Source: an uncultured Collinsella sp. | GTDB taxonomy: Bacteria > Actinomycetota > Coriobacteriia > Coriobacteriales > Coriobacteriaceae | NCBI GenBank assembly: GCA_900545875.1 | Contig: URAQ01000099.1 | Location: 1 to 6,436, forward strand | Direction of reading: 5' to 3' | DNA length: 6,436 bases | Part shown: piece by piece, positions 6,380 to 6,436 of the stretch | Layout of the letters: each line of letters starts with the position of its first letter | Numbering within the stretch: the stretch's first letter is position 1 | Position numbers and translations under genes: made by a program | The notes under the pieces: generated by a model | What the model was told of the DNA's origin: nothing | The model's database searches: none | What the model saw: the letters and a program-made list of their open reading frames with translations, nothing else

Positions 6380-6402
6380 AAGAACGTCCATTACAGTCGA
6401 AA

Positions 6403-6433
6403 TTGTCAGCCCGGGACCGTCTCGGGCTACGAT
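6403..6433 (+). promoter_or_regulatory. Possible MerR-type promoter: 19-bp spacer filled by a dyad
   Basis: TTGTCA (6403-6408, five of six to the -35 consensus) and TACGAT (6428-6433, four of six to the -10) are separated by 19 bp. Bases 6408-6428 form a dyad with 10-base arms, AGCCCGGGAC and GTCTCGGGCT (one mismatch), centred on the spacer. An overlong spacer carrying a centred dyad is the hallmark of promoters controlled by MerR-family activators. The alternative is a hairpin whose function cannot be judged because the window ends 3 bases later. Confidence 0.3.
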
Positions 6434-6436
6434 TGA

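Overview
The window looks like a high-GC actinobacterial chromosome. A member of the class Coriobacteriia (Collinsella-like) is my best guess. That rests on strongly GC-biased codon use, the gene order mazG-eno-divIC-ppx (the order known from actinobacteria such as Mycobacterium), and protein styles I associate with gut Coriobacteriia. The taxon is an inference and no marker RNA is present. There are seven protein genes, no tRNA or rRNA, no CRISPR array and no recognisable transposase.

Left and centre (1-5008) hold six genes, all on the minus strand. In transcription order (right to left) they are: a stand-alone LarC C-terminal-domain protein (4523-5008), a YfcE/MJ0936-type metallophosphoesterase (3914-4462), the two-domain NTP pyrophosphohydrolase MazG (3051-3911), enolase (1572-2861), a DivIC/FtsB-type septum protein with long tails (614-1375), and the N-terminal two thirds of a Ppx/GppA phosphatase running off the left edge (1-593). 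They probably form three transcription units. The first is larC-like/yfcE/mazG, where yfcE and mazG are 2 nt apart. The second is eno with its own leader, ended by a clear intrinsic terminator at 1467-1498. The third is divIC-ppx, with an extended -10 promoter candidate just past that terminator and a 20-nt gap between the genes. The functions are mostly housekeeping: nucleotide-pool cleaning, glycolysis, division, and polyphosphate/(p)ppGpp metabolism.

Right side (5009-6436): a 329-nt divergent intergenic region separates the LarC-like gene from a plus-strand PHP-family phosphoesterase (5338-6249), probably a histidinol-phosphatase-like enzyme. This gene is flanked by two unrelated long imperfect palindromes: 23-bp arms at 5145-5209 upstream and 26-bp arms at 6262-6330 downstream. 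In each, every arm mismatch becomes a G-U pair in one transcript orientation. Smaller dyads accompany them: a 12-bp palindrome at 5108-5119, a 16-bp perfect palindrome at 6364-6379, and a dyad filling a 19-bp promoter-like spacer at 6403-6433.

The most interesting items are the LarC C-terminal domain without any LarC N-terminal domain, the two palindromic elements around the PHP gene, and the MerR-like promoter architecture at the right edge. I see no complete novel defence or mobile system.
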